Shown: positions 42,388 to 50,778 of the stretch, one piece after another
How positions within the stretch are numbered: the stretch's first letter is position 1
Layout: every line of letters starts with the position of its first letter
NCBI RefSeq assembly: GCF_019977355.1
Contig: NZ_AP024655.1
Coordinates: forward strand, 186,001 to 250,000
DNA: 64,000 nucleotides
Direction: 5' to 3'
Source: Arthrobacter sp. NicSoilB8
GTDB lineage: Bacteria > Actinomycetota > Actinomycetes > Actinomycetales > Micrococcaceae
Notes under the pieces: model-generated
The model's input: only the letters and a program-made list of their open reading frames with translations
Databases searched by the model: none
Told to the model about the DNA's origin: nothing
Made by a program: the position numbers and the translations under genes

Positions 42388-42963
42388 GTGCGGCATGGAT
42401 CCAAGCCCACCATCCGCGACGTCGCGGAGGCGGCCGGGGTGTCCCTGACCACCGTCTCCTATGTGCTTTCCGGCCGCTCGGGCGGCACTACCCGGATCAG
42501 CCAGGCCACCCAGGACCGGGTGCACGCCGCCGTCAGTGAACTGGGCTACGTGGCCAACCGTGCCGCCCGCGGGATGCGGCGCGGCCGGACGGAGCTGGTG
42601 GCCGTGGCCGTCGCGGACCTCGAACAGCCGCGGGACAGGGCCCTCGCCACCCTGCTGGCCCGGATTCTGCCGGAGCACGGCTACCAGGCGGTCATCCTGC
42701 TGGGCGGGGGCTGGCGGCAGTTCATGCTCTCCGGCGGCGCCGACGGCGTGATCCGCACGGGCACGGCGGCGACGGGCGGCGACGCCGCGACCATGGCGGA
42801 GCTCGCCGGCCGCGGCGTGGCCCAGGTGCTCATTGCCGACGACGCCGGGGACGCGGGCCGTGCGGTTCACGGCGGATACGATGTGCTCCCCGCCGGAACG
42901 GACAGTCCGGAGGTCCTGGCCGGGCGCGCCGTCACGGTTCTGCTCGGCCGGCTCCGGAGCTAG
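42388..42963 (+). CDS. Short LacI-type regulator lacking most of the ligand-binding domain
   Basis: 191 aa from GTG at 42388 (GGGAG six bases upstream). An ATG at 42316 would add 24 basic residues. The DNA-binding head is typical: KPTIRDVAEAAGVSLTTVSYVLSG and RAARGMRRGRTELVAVAV. A normal LacI regulator is ~330-350 aa. Here only about the first half of the sugar-binding domain remains, and the frame ends cleanly. It may be a natural short form, a degraded gene, or a protein that dimerises differently. Target is unknown. Confidence 0.75.
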   Translation: MRHGSKPTIRDVAEAAGVSLTTVSYVLSGRSGGTTRISQATQDRVHAAVSELGYVANRAARGMRRGRTELVAVAVADLEQPRDRALATLLARILPEHGYQAVILLGGGWRQFMLSGGADGVIRTGTAATGGDAATMAELAGRGVAQVLIADDAGDAGRAVHGGYDVLPAGTDSPEVLAGRAVTVLLGRLRS

Positions 42964-42971
42964 GTCCCCGT

Positions 42972-44039
42972 CTAGGCGTCCTGCGTTGCGGTTGCCGGCG
43001 CGGCGGCCTCCGGTGCTTTGTCCTGCGTTGCGGAATCCCGGAGGGGGCGCCGGGCCAGCCACGCCGCCACGATCGCGCCGGAGACGTTGTGCCACAGGGA
43101 GAAAACGGCAGAGGGCAGGGCGGCCAGCGCGCCGAAGTGCGCCGTGGCGAGCGTGGCGGCCAGGCCGGAATTCTGCATCCCGACCTCAAAGGCGAGGGCC
43201 CTGCGCGCCTTGTCATCCAGGCGCCCCAGCTTGCCGGCCAGGTACCCCAGGCCCAGGCCGAAGCCGTTGTGCAGGACCACCGCGAGGAACACGATGCCGC
43301 CCGCGGCGACGATCTTGCTGGCACTGCCGGCCACCACGATCGCCACGATCAGTGAAATCACCGCGGCGGAGGCCCAGGGCAGTGCCGGCAGGACCCTGGC
43401 CACGAGTCTGCGGAGGAAGAGGCGGGCCAGCAGGCCGGCTATGACGGGCAGGAGGACGGTCTTGACGATGTCCTGGACCATGCCGCCGGCGTCGATGCTA
43501 AGGTACGAGCCAGCCAGGAACAGCACCAGCAGCGGCGTCACGATCGGGGCAATCAGGGTGGACACCGAAGCGACGGCCACGGACAGGGCGACATCGCCCT
43601 TGGCGAGGAACGCCATCACGTTGGAGGCAGTGCCCGACGGCGCGCAACCCACCAGGATCAGCCCCACCGCAAGCTCCGGCTGGAGGTGGAGGCCGACGGC
43701 GATCAGCCAGCCGGCACCCGGCATGATGACGTAGTGCGCCACGATACCCAGGGCCACCGCCCAGGGACGCTTGACCACGGAGGCGAAATCGGGCGGGGTC
43801 AGGGTCAGGCCCATGCAGAACATGATGATGCCCAGCAGGAAAGGCACACTGGGCGCAAGGGGTTTGAACGCCCCGGGGAACAGGAAGCCGGCGACTCCGG
43901 CCACTACAACGAGGATCGGGAAGACAGTCACCGCGATGCGGGCGATCTTGGCCTCGGCCGCGAGGGCTGGATTGGCCGGAACATCAGCGGCAGCGCTGGC
44001 GTCCCGGGCAGTATTCGGGGTTTTAGTTGCCTCAAGCAT
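42972..44039 (-). CDS. Bile acid:sodium symporter family transporter
   Basis: 355 aa from the ATG at 44039. About ten hydrophobic helices. Family signatures are FLLGIIMFCMGLTL, AVGLILVGCAPSGTASNVMAFLAKGD and FEVGMQNSGLAATLA. Known relatives carry bile acids, pantothenate, keto acids or sulfonates with sodium. The substrate is not readable. N- and C-terminal Ala-rich tails are probably cytoplasmic. It converges with the short LacI gene and lies back to back with nothing obvious, so regulation is unclear. Confidence 0.9.
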   Translation of the reverse strand: MLEATKTPNTARDASAAADVPANPALAAEAKIARIAVTVFPILVVVAGVAGFLFPGAFKPLAPSVPFLLGIIMFCMGLTLTPPDFASVVKRPWAVALGIVAHYVIMPGAGWLIAVGLHLQPELAVGLILVGCAPSGTASNVMAFLAKGDVALSVAVASVSTLIAPIVTPLLVLFLAGSYLSIDAGGMVQDIVKTVLLPVIAGLLARLFLRRLVARVLPALPWASAAVISLIVAIVVAGSASKIVAAGGIVFLAVVLHNGFGLGLGYLAGKLGRLDDKARRALAFEVGMQNSGLAATLATAHFGALAALPSAVFSLWHNVSGAIVAAWLARRPLRDSATQDKAPEAAAPATATQDA

Positions 44040-44135
44040 CCAAGCATGGTGCCACCGGCGTCCGCGGACTGGCCACTTCGTGACCACCTGACGGACAAAT
44101 ATGTCAGATTTTTAAGGCCCGAGGGCGAGGAAGGC

Positions 44136-44486
44136 TCAGGCGGTGAAGCGGCCCAGCATGGCGATGAACTCGTCCGCCTGTGCGAGGTTGCGGGCCATCT
44201 TGGCGCGCTGGTGTGCCGCCTGCGCCAGGATCTCCGCGAGGCGCGCGGCGGACGCCGGAGTGTCAGGGCCGCCGGCGAGCAGGGCCAGGATTTCGGCCAT
44301 TTCCTCGAGGGAAAAGCCCAGCGGCTTCATCTGCTTGATCAGCATCAGGCGGTCGGCGTCGGCTTCGGAGTACACCCGGAAGCCGCCCTCGGTCCGGGAC
44401 GTCGCGGGGAGGAGTCCGACGTCGTCGTAGTGCCGGATCGTCCGCAGGGACAGCCCGGTCCGTTCGGCGAGTTCGCCAATGTGCAT
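44136..44486 (-). CDS. MerR-family regulator
   Basis: 116 aa, close to the short MerR size. The winged HTH is IGELAERTGLSLRTIRHYDDVGLLP, then GFRVYSEADADRLMLIKQMKPLGFSLEEM and a C-terminal dimer helix. There is no extra ligand domain and no Cys cluster typical of metal sensors. It is divergent from the SulP transporter gene, and a 21-bp dyad between them is the likely operator. Confidence 0.9.
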   Translation of the reverse strand: MHIGELAERTGLSLRTIRHYDDVGLLPATSRTEGGFRVYSEADADRLMLIKQMKPLGFSLEEMAEILALLAGGPDTPASAARLAEILAQAAHQRAKMARNLAQADEFIAMLGRFTA

Positions 44487-44544
44487 AGTTGCTGTACTCC
44501 CGGTTGTCGCCGCCCCAAGACCCTCGCTCAGATCTTCGAGACAA

Positions 44545-44565
44545 ACCCTACCATCACGTTAGGGT
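44545..44565. promoter_or_regulatory. Probable MerR-type operator
   Basis: ACCCTA (44545-44550) and TAGGGT (44560-44565) form a dyad separated by nine bases, the layout MerR proteins bind between widely spaced -35 and -10 boxes. TAGAGT at 44565 could be the -10 of a promoter reading towards the SulP gene. Confidence 0.65.
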
Positions 44566-44690
44566 AGAGTCTGATGTGCGGGTGAGCCCATCACGGCGAG
44601 CTCCCTGCCTTGTCCGGCGCGACGCAGCGTCCCACTTCTTTGAAATCTGAAGGCGTCGTCGCGCCTTCTTGACCACGAACGGAGCCAGCA

Positions 44691-46214
44691 ATGGCCGTCA
44701 AAACCGCCGGGAATGCTCCCGCCTTCACGCCCGAGCAGCTGCAGTCGGTCCGTGGCGCCCTGATGTCCCCGCGCCGGCTCAAGACCGAGGTCCTCGGCGG
44801 ACTCGTCGTCGCCCTGGCCCTGATTCCTGAGGCGATCGCCTTCTCGATCATCGCCGGCGTGGATCCGCGGATCGGGCTCTTCGCGTCCTTCACGATGGCG
44901 GTGACCATCTCTTTCGTCGGCGGACGGCCCGCGATGATCTCGGCGGCCACCGGCGCCGTCGCCCTGGTGACAGCGCCGCTGGTGAAGTCCCACGGACTCG
45001 ACTACCTCGTGGCCGCGGTGATCCTGGCCGGCGTGTTCCAGATCGTCCTGGGCCGCTCCGGCGTGGCCAAACTGATGCGCTTCATCCCGCGCTCGGTGAT
45101 GGTGGGCTTCGTCAACGCCCTGGCCATCCTGATCTTCATGTCTCAGGTGCCCGAGCTGATGGGCGTCCCCTGGCTGGTCTACCCGCTCACGGCGCTGGGT
45201 CTGCTGATCGTCTTCGGCCTGCCCAGGCTCACCAAGGCGGTCCCCGCCCCGCTCGTGGCCATCCTGGTCCTGACGCTCATCACGGTGACGGCCGCCGTCG
45301 CCGTTCCCACGGTGGGGGACAAGGGGAAGCTGCCCGAATCGCTGCCGTCCCTGTTCATTCCGAATGTGCCGTTCAGCCTGGATACTCTGCAGGTCATCTT
45401 CCCCTACGCCCTGGCCATGGCCTTCGTGGGGCTGCTCGAATCGCTCATGACGGCCAAACTCGTTGACGACATCACGGATACCCGTTCCCCGAAGACCCGC
45501 GAGGCCTGGGGCCAGGGCGTGGCGAACATCGTCACCGGCTGCTTCGGCGGGATGGGCGGCTGCGCCATGATCGGCCAGACCATGATCAACGTCAAAGCCT
45601 CCGGAGCCCGCACCCGGATCTCCACGTTCCTGGCCGGCGTCTTCCTGCTCATCCTCGTGGTGGCGCTCGGCGGCGTGGTTTCGCTGATCCCGATGGCCGC
45701 CCTCGTGGCCGTCATGATCTTCGTGTCCGTTGCCACTTTCGACTGGCACAGCATCCGGCCCTCCACTCTCAAAGCGCTGCCCAAGAGCGAGACCCTCGTG
45801 ATGGTGGCCACGGTGGTTGTCACCGTCGCCACGCACAACCTGGCGATCGGCGTCGGCGTCGGCGTGCTCGTCGCCATGGTCCTGTTCGCCCGGCGCGTGG
45901 CCCACTTCGTCACCGTGGAGCGTTCAGTGACCGAGGACGACGGCGGCCCGCGCGCCACGTATCGGGTGGACGGGGAGCTGTTCTTCGCCTCCTCGAATGA
46001 CCTCTACACCCAGTTCGAGTACGCCCTGGATCCGGAGCATGTGGTCATCGACATGCGCGACTCCCACCTGTGGGACGCCTCCACGATCGCAGCGCTGGAT
46101 GCCGTCACCGAGAAGTACCGCCAGCACGGCAAGAGCGTCGACGTTGTCGGCCTGAACGACGCCAGCGTCCTGATGCGCGAACGGCTCGCAGGGAAGCTCG
46201 ACGCCGGGCACTAG
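44691..46214 (+). CDS. SulP-family anion transporter with STAS domain
   Basis: 507 aa. Ten or more hydrophobic helices begin at LGGLVVALALIPEAIAFSIIAGVDPRIGLFAS, the SulP signature region, and are followed by GGMGGCAMIGQTMINV. A cytoplasmic STAS domain covers ~420-507 (YRVDGELFFASSNDL, HVVIDMRDSHLWDASTIAAL). Known members carry sulfate, bicarbonate or dicarboxylates. The substrate is not determined. It is divergent from the MerR gene, which probably controls it. Confidence 0.92.
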   Translation: MAVKTAGNAPAFTPEQLQSVRGALMSPRRLKTEVLGGLVVALALIPEAIAFSIIAGVDPRIGLFASFTMAVTISFVGGRPAMISAATGAVALVTAPLVKSHGLDYLVAAVILAGVFQIVLGRSGVAKLMRFIPRSVMVGFVNALAILIFMSQVPELMGVPWLVYPLTALGLLIVFGLPRLTKAVPAPLVAILVLTLITVTAAVAVPTVGDKGKLPESLPSLFIPNVPFSLDTLQVIFPYALAMAFVGLLESLMTAKLVDDITDTRSPKTREAWGQGVANIVTGCFGGMGGCAMIGQTMINVKASGARTRISTFLAGVFLLILVVALGGVVSLIPMAALVAVMIFVSVATFDWHSIRPSTLKALPKSETLVMVATVVVTVATHNLAIGVGVGVLVAMVLFARRVAHFVTVERSVTEDDGGPRATYRVDGELFFASSNDLYTQFEYALDPEHVVIDMRDSHLWDASTIAALDAVTEKYRQHGKSVDVVGLNDASVLMRERLAGKLDAGH

Positions 46215-46245
46215 CCTGAGCGCTCCCGGGTCCCCGGCGCAGCGG

Positions 46246-46328
46246 GTTCCCCGCCTTTGGAGGTTCACGCCGGCGTGTTGCGCCGAACCGCCGGGGACTG
46301 CCGGCGTCGTGCCGTCAATAGTGGGGAG
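46246..46328 (+). repeat. Imperfect palindromic repeat, copy 1
   Basis: It starts GTTCCCCGCCTTTGG and ends TCAATAGTGGGGAG, with CCGGCGTCG inside. It aligns base by base with 49405-49489 in the same direction. The two copies bracket the LacI-regulated sugar module. Confidence 0.75.
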
Positions 46329-46358
46329 GCTCCGCGGCGGAGGGCGACGGCGGCCGGG

Positions 46359-47354
46359 TCAACCTGCCGGCGCCGGTGCGGTGGTGTTGCGGACCGCCAG
46401 GTGCGGTGTCCTGACCAGGTGCGCCGGCGCGTCGGCCCCGGCCAGCCGGTCGACCGCCCTGTCCACGGCCGCAGTGGCAAGAAGGGGCGCGTCCTGGCTG
46501 ACCGACGTCAGCTGCACGTAGCTCAGCCGGGCAAACTGGCTGTCGTCGTAACCGACCACTGACACGTCCGACGGCACGCGCAGCCCCGCGGTGCGAAGGC
46601 CTTCGATCACGCCGAGGGCGGTCCTGTCGTTGAAGGCGACGACGGCGGACGGGGTGTGGTCCCGGAGGAGCACGCCGGCCCGGAGTCCGTCCTCTTCGGT
46701 GGGGCCGCCCGGAATCACCACAGGCTCCAGCCCCCGGCGGAGCATTTCGGTGCGAAAGGCGTCCCGGCGCTGGGCGGCCGAGACTGCCTCCCCGCCGTCG
46801 ACGTGGACAATGCTTTGGTGCCCCAAGGCGGCGAGGTGTTCAATGGCCAGCCGGATGCCGGCGTGGTCGTCGCTGCTGACGGAGTCCACGTGGTCGCCGA
46901 CGTCGTCCCGCAGGAGGCTCACGACCGGCGCCCGGCGCGCAAACCCGGCGAGCTCCTCGCTGCCCAGCGTCGGGGAGATGAGGATCAGCGCCTCGCAGCC
47001 CATATCCAGAAGTGCCTCCGCCGCGCGAGTTTCCGGCCTGCCGCTGGCGACCGCGCTCAAGGCGATTTCGTAGCCCCGTTCGGCGGCGCCCGCGTAGGCG
47101 GCGTCGACGATCTCGGCGTGGAACGGCTCTGACGTGAAGAAGCTCAACCCGAGAAGCCTGGTCCGCGCGCTGCGCAACAGCCGGGCCCGGCTGTCCGGCC
47201 GGTAGCCGAGTTCCCGGGCCGCCTCGAGCACCTTCTTGCGGGTGGACTCGGCGGCGCCCGGGGCGCCGCGCATCACGATGGACACCAGTGCGCGTGAGAC
47301 GCCGGCGGCTTCGGCGACGTCCATGAGCGTGGGGCGGCGCTGCTGTTCGGTCAT
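46359..47354 (-). CDS. LacI-family repressor of the adjacent sugar operon
   Basis: 331 aa from the ATG at 47354. HTH head TLMDVAEAAGVSRALVSIVMRG, then a full periplasmic-binding-type sensor (LILISPTLG, VVAFNDRTALGVIEGLR, VPSDVSVVGYDDSQFARL). It is divergent from the Gfo/Idh dehydrogenase gene, and two TAGAACG(T/A)TCTA boxes lie in the 110-bp gap, so it most likely represses both itself and that operon. The inducer should be the sugar or polyol used by the pathway. Confidence 0.92.
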   Translation of the reverse strand: MTEQQRRPTLMDVAEAAGVSRALVSIVMRGAPGAAESTRKKVLEAARELGYRPDSRARLLRSARTRLLGLSFFTSEPFHAEIVDAAYAGAAERGYEIALSAVASGRPETRAAEALLDMGCEALILISPTLGSEELAGFARRAPVVSLLRDDVGDHVDSVSSDDHAGIRLAIEHLAALGHQSIVHVDGGEAVSAAQRRDAFRTEMLRRGLEPVVIPGGPTEEDGLRAGVLLRDHTPSAVVAFNDRTALGVIEGLRTAGLRVPSDVSVVGYDDSQFARLSYVQLTSVSQDAPLLATAAVDRAVDRLAGADAPAHLVRTPHLAVRNTTAPAPAG

Positions 47355-47383
47355 TCTTGCTCCTTGGCTTTTCAACCAGTCTA

Positions 47384-47395
47384 TAGAACGTTCTA
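47384..47395. promoter_or_regulatory. LacI-type operator 1
   Basis: TAGAACGTTCTA is a perfect 12-bp palindrome with the central CG usual for LacI-family sites. It lies 30 bp upstream of the repressor start. Confidence 0.75.
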
Positions 47396-47430
47396 GACAA
47401 TCGCCGGCAGTAGGTGCATCATGGAGCTAC

Positions 47431-47442
47431 TAGAACGATCTA
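47431..47442. promoter_or_regulatory. LacI-type operator 2
   Basis: TAGAACGATCTA differs from operator 1 at one base and lies 23 bp before the dehydrogenase start, 47 bp from operator 1. Two sites at this spacing fit repression of divergent promoters. Confidence 0.75.
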
Positions 47443-47464
47443 TAACCCAGGCTAGGAGTTTTTA

Positions 47465-48586
47465 ATGAGCTATCTGCAGCACCCGGTCAGCGACGACCGG
47501 CCCGTCCGCGTCGGACTCATCGGCGCCGGTTGGATTGGCAAGTTCCACGCCGAGTCCGTGGCGCACCGGATTCCGGGTGCCCGTCTGGAGGCCATTGCCG
47601 ATCCCGCGCTCCCCGCGGTCGAAGCCCTCGCTGGCCGGCTGGGAGTGCGCAAAATCAGCACAGACCCGGCAGACCTGATGAATGATCCGGACATTGACGC
47701 GGTCCTCGTTGCCGCGCCGGCCCGGTTCCATTCGGACCTGATTGCTGCTGCGGCCGGGGCCGGGAAGGACGTGTTCTGCGAGAAGCCGGGCGGCCGGACT
47801 ATTGAGGAGTTGGACGGTGCCATTGATGCAGCCGACGCTGCCGGCGTCATTGTTCAGTTCGGCTTCAACCGGCGCTATGCAAACGACTTCGCCGCCGCGC
47901 GGAAGCTGATTGACGACGGCGCCGTGGGGGTCCCCCAGTTGCTCCGGTCCCTGACGCGGGATCCGGGCACCGCGGCAGGCCTTGCCGCCCCCGAGCGGAT
48001 TGCGCCGGGAACCATCTTCCTGGAAACCCTGATCCACGATTTCGACACCCTGAACTGGATGAACCCGGGCGCCGTTCCGGTCCGGGTCCACGCGGTCGCC
48101 GACGCGCTGGTCGCCCCTGAGCGGAAAGCCGGCGGACTGCTGGACACGGCGGTCGTGACGGTGACGTACAGCAACGGTGCCATCGCGGTGGCCGAGGCCA
48201 ATTTCAACGCCCTGTACGGCTACGACGTGCGCGGCGAAGTCTTTGGCTCGGCGGGCATGGTTACTGCGGGCGGGCCCCAGGCGTCCAGCGCGACGAGCTA
48301 CACCGCGGCCGGCATCGCCTCCTCCACCGTGCGGCTGAACGTGGACCTCTTCCATGACGCCTACACCGCGGAACTGGCCCACTTCGTCGACGCCGTCAAA
48401 GCACGCCGCGGGAACCAGCCGGCCCCCGCAACCCCGGGCCCCGGCGGGACCGACGCCCGCAACGCCCTGGCCGTGGCACTCGCGGCGATCCGTTCGAACG
48501 AGACCGGGCTTCCCGTGGAGGTTTCCTCGATCGCCGAACTGCGGGCCGCCGAGACCGCACTCCACGCCGTAGGGCAGGGAGAATGA
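47465..48586 (+). CDS. Gfo/Idh/MocA-family (inositol 2-dehydrogenase-like) oxidoreductase
   Basis: 373 aa, AGGAG upstream. NAD-binding fold VRVGLIGAGWIGKFHAESV, then CEKPGGRTIEELD and QFGFNRRYANDFAAARKLIDDG, with the catalytic region FLETLIHDFDTLNWM. This pattern is closest to inositol or scyllo-inositol dehydrogenases. The exact sugar cannot be fixed. It overlaps the isomerase gene as ATGA and is controlled by the divergent LacI protein. Confidence 0.88.
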   Translation: MSYLQHPVSDDRPVRVGLIGAGWIGKFHAESVAHRIPGARLEAIADPALPAVEALAGRLGVRKISTDPADLMNDPDIDAVLVAAPARFHSDLIAAAAGAGKDVFCEKPGGRTIEELDGAIDAADAAGVIVQFGFNRRYANDFAAARKLIDDGAVGVPQLLRSLTRDPGTAAGLAAPERIAPGTIFLETLIHDFDTLNWMNPGAVPVRVHAVADALVAPERKAGGLLDTAVVTVTYSNGAIAVAEANFNALYGYDVRGEVFGSAGMVTAGGPQASSATSYTAAGIASSTVRLNVDLFHDAYTAELAHFVDAVKARRGNQPAPATPGPGGTDARNALAVALAAIRSNETGLPVEVSSIAELRAAETALHAVGQGE

Positions 48587-49374
48587 GTTTCCGCCTGGCC
48601 GTTTGCGCCGAGATGGTCTATGGCGAGCTGGAGCTCATCGAGAGGGTGCGGCGGATCCACAGCCAGGGCTTCGAGGTGGAACTCTGGGATACGCGAGGGC
48701 GGGACATTTCCGCCCTCGCGGCCACGGGTGCCCGCTTCTCCTCGATGAGCGGTTACTTCGGCGGCAGCCTGATCGACCCCGAAAGCGCCGACGAGGTGGT
48801 GGCTTCGGCCGAAAAACTGATTCCCACCGCGCTGGAACTCGGCGTCGAGCGGATGGTGGTCCACCCGGCCGAGCTCGGGGAAGGCGGTCGCGCCGTCCGG
48901 CCCACGTACCGGTCCACGGGCCAAATGTGGCTGACCGGCCTGCGGACACTCGAACGCCTGGCCGTGCTGGGCGAGACGCACGGCGTCACGTTTGCCCTCG
49001 AGAACCTCAATACCGTCCTGGACCACCCAGGCATCCCGCTGGCCCGGGCCAAGGACACGCTGACCCTGGTCTCGGCGGTCGACCATCCGCACGTGAAGAT
49101 GATGCTGGATCTCTACCATGCCCAGATCGGGGAAGGGAACCTGATCGAATTGGTCCGGGCCGCGCTGCCCTGGACGGGGGAGATCCAGGTGGCAGACGTT
49201 CCCGGCCGGTTCGAACCCGGCACCGGGGAGATCAACTACCGTGCTGTTGCGGCGGCTCTGCGGCAAGCCGGCTACACCGGTGTCATTGGTCTTGAAGCCG
49301 GTGCCGCCGGCGGGCAGGGACTGGCCGCGGGTGATGCCGCGCTGGTCGCGTTCCGGGCGGCATTCGAAGGCTGA
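48583..49374 (+). CDS. TIM-barrel isomerase, hydroxypyruvate isomerase-like
   Basis: 263 aa. The barrel has VCAEMVYGELELIERV, FEVELWDTRGRDISAL, FALENLNTVLDHPG, VKMMLDLYHAQIGEGNL and a C-terminal GVIGLEA, as in hydroxypyruvate isomerase (Hyi) and xylose-isomerase-like enzymes with metal-binding Glu/Asp/His. Inference: it converts an intermediate formed by the dehydrogenase just upstream. Inosose isomerase or a similar epimerase role is equally possible. Confidence 0.83.
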   Translation: MSFRLAVCAEMVYGELELIERVRRIHSQGFEVELWDTRGRDISALAATGARFSSMSGYFGGSLIDPESADEVVASAEKLIPTALELGVERMVVHPAELGEGGRAVRPTYRSTGQMWLTGLRTLERLAVLGETHGVTFALENLNTVLDHPGIPLARAKDTLTLVSAVDHPHVKMMLDLYHAQIGEGNLIELVRAALPWTGEIQVADVPGRFEPGTGEINYRAVAAALRQAGYTGVIGLEAGAAGGQGLAAGDAALVAFRAAFEG

Positions 49375-49404
49375 TCGCGGCGCCGGGGCTCCCGTCGTGC
49401 CGGA

Positions 49405-49489
49405 GTTTCCCCACTTTTGAGGGCTGCGGCCCCGCGTGTCGGGACGAACGGCCGGTGATTTCCGGCGTCGCTGCTTCAAAAGTGGGGAG
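49405..49489 (+). repeat. Imperfect palindromic repeat, copy 2
   Basis: TCCCCACTTTTGA (49408-49420) pairs with TCAAAAGTGGGGA (49476-49488) as a 13-bp stem. The interior, GAACGGCCGGTGATTTCCGG.., aligns with copy 1 at 46246. It sits between the isomerase gene and the convergent alarmone synthetase gene and may also act as a terminator. Confidence 0.8.
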
Positions 49490-49515
49490 ATCGCGCAGCG
49501 ACAGGCTGCGTCCCC

Positions 49516-50622
49516 CTACCCCTGCGTGAGGCGGTACCGCTCAATCTGCTTGAGCCGCCGCAGGAGGCTGTCGCGCCGGGGGTGCGGGACGGCGTCGGCC
49601 GGTTCGGCGGTGAGGTCGATGTGCTCGGTGCCGTACTGCCACAGCAGCAGGTCATCGAGCAGCCGGTCCGGACCGGGGGAGTAGCGGTGGTCCAGGGCTT
49701 TACGCACCTCCGTGATCCGGTTGGCGCTGAGGAGCCCGGCGAGCTGCATGGTCTGGTTGAGCCCGTGGGCTGCCATCAGTTCCGCGGCCCAGCCCCAGTC
49801 GTCGTCGACCTTCCGGTCCACGTGCGGCAACAGGGTCCGCCAGACGTCGCGGATCCGGTTGGGCGTCAGCGGCGCGGCACCCTCCCCCTCCACGTCCCAG
49901 TAACTGCGGACCTCCTCGTAACGCTCGTGCAGGTCCGAGAACGCGCTTTCCACGGTCTCCAGCATGGCCGCCGTGGCAGTGAACTGGCGGTCGAAGTGCG
50001 GCGTCCAGGCCCGGGGATCCTCGGCCTTGAAGCGGATGTCGTGCTCAATCTCGCTCCACGCGTGGGCGAACACCGTGCGGATCTGGCACTCGAAGAAGTA
50101 GCTGCCGTTCGGCGGGACGTCCGGGTTGAAGACCTGCTGGTAGTCCTTGACGGCCTCGTTCTGGATGGTCCGCAGGATCAGGTGCCGGCTGGAGTAGCCG
50201 TACGTCCCGGACTCGATCGAGCCGATGTCCTTTTCACGGTCACCGCGGCAGTCAAAGAGCTGGCGCTGGCGCTTGATCAGGTTGGCCACCACGGCGTTTT
50301 CGGCCGGCAGCTTGGTGATCACGCGGATGCCCACCATGTCGTTCAGGGTCCGGAACGGGTCCGGGAACTTCAGCACGGGCGGCCCGCCCGGCTCCAGCGG
50401 TTCTTCGGTACGCGAGATCTTCTCGCGGAAGGACTCCACGGTCTTGGTGCGGCCGGTCACGAACAGCGGCGTCACCTCGGTGTCCTTGAGCATGGTCCGC
50501 AGATTCAGCAGGACCTCCCGGGTGACCAGTTTCAGGGCAGGCCGGACCCGCTCGTACAGTTCCACGTTCTCCTGCACGGAATCGCGCAGGCCCACGTCCA
50601 AACGATCCCAGTTGCTCGCCAT
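49516..50622 (-). CDS. RelA/SpoT-domain alarmone synthetase-like protein
   Basis: 368 aa. The synthetase domain (residues ~55-215) shows FVTGRTKTVESFREKI, DPFRTLNDMVGIRVITKL, GYSSRHLIL and FECQIRTVFAHAWSEIEHDIRFK. The last is the substrate-binding signature of (p)ppGpp synthetases. No HD hydrolase, TGS or ACT domain precedes it, so it is a small alarmone synthetase type with an extra C-terminal ~150 residues of unknown role. Product could be (p)ppGpp or another nucleotide. Confidence 0.85.
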   Translation of the reverse strand: MASNWDRLDVGLRDSVQENVELYERVRPALKLVTREVLLNLRTMLKDTEVTPLFVTGRTKTVESFREKISRTEEPLEPGGPPVLKFPDPFRTLNDMVGIRVITKLPAENAVVANLIKRQRQLFDCRGDREKDIGSIESGTYGYSSRHLILRTIQNEAVKDYQQVFNPDVPPNGSYFFECQIRTVFAHAWSEIEHDIRFKAEDPRAWTPHFDRQFTATAAMLETVESAFSDLHERYEEVRSYWDVEGEGAAPLTPNRIRDVWRTLLPHVDRKVDDDWGWAAELMAAHGLNQTMQLAGLLSANRITEVRKALDHRYSPGPDRLLDDLLLWQYGTEHIDLTAEPADAVPHPRRDSLLRRLKQIERYRLTQG

Positions 50623-50643
50623 GCGTCCAGCTTACGGCGCACC

Positions 50644-50689
50644 CCCGACACCGCACCGCAGGCACTCCCGACACCGCACCGCAGGCATC
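50644..50689. repeat. 23-bp tandem duplication in an intergenic region
   Basis: CCCGACACCGCACCGCAGGC is repeated with a 23-bp period at 50644 and 50667. It lies in the shared upstream region of the alarmone synthetase and esterase genes. Confidence 0.75.
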
Positions 50690-50778
50690 CCGCGTGCGTC
50701 CGGCAGGCCCGCGCCACCGGCCGGCGTGCAAGGCCTGTCCTGCGCGGCGCCGCGCGGAGCCCACTGTAGGCTCAGGAC

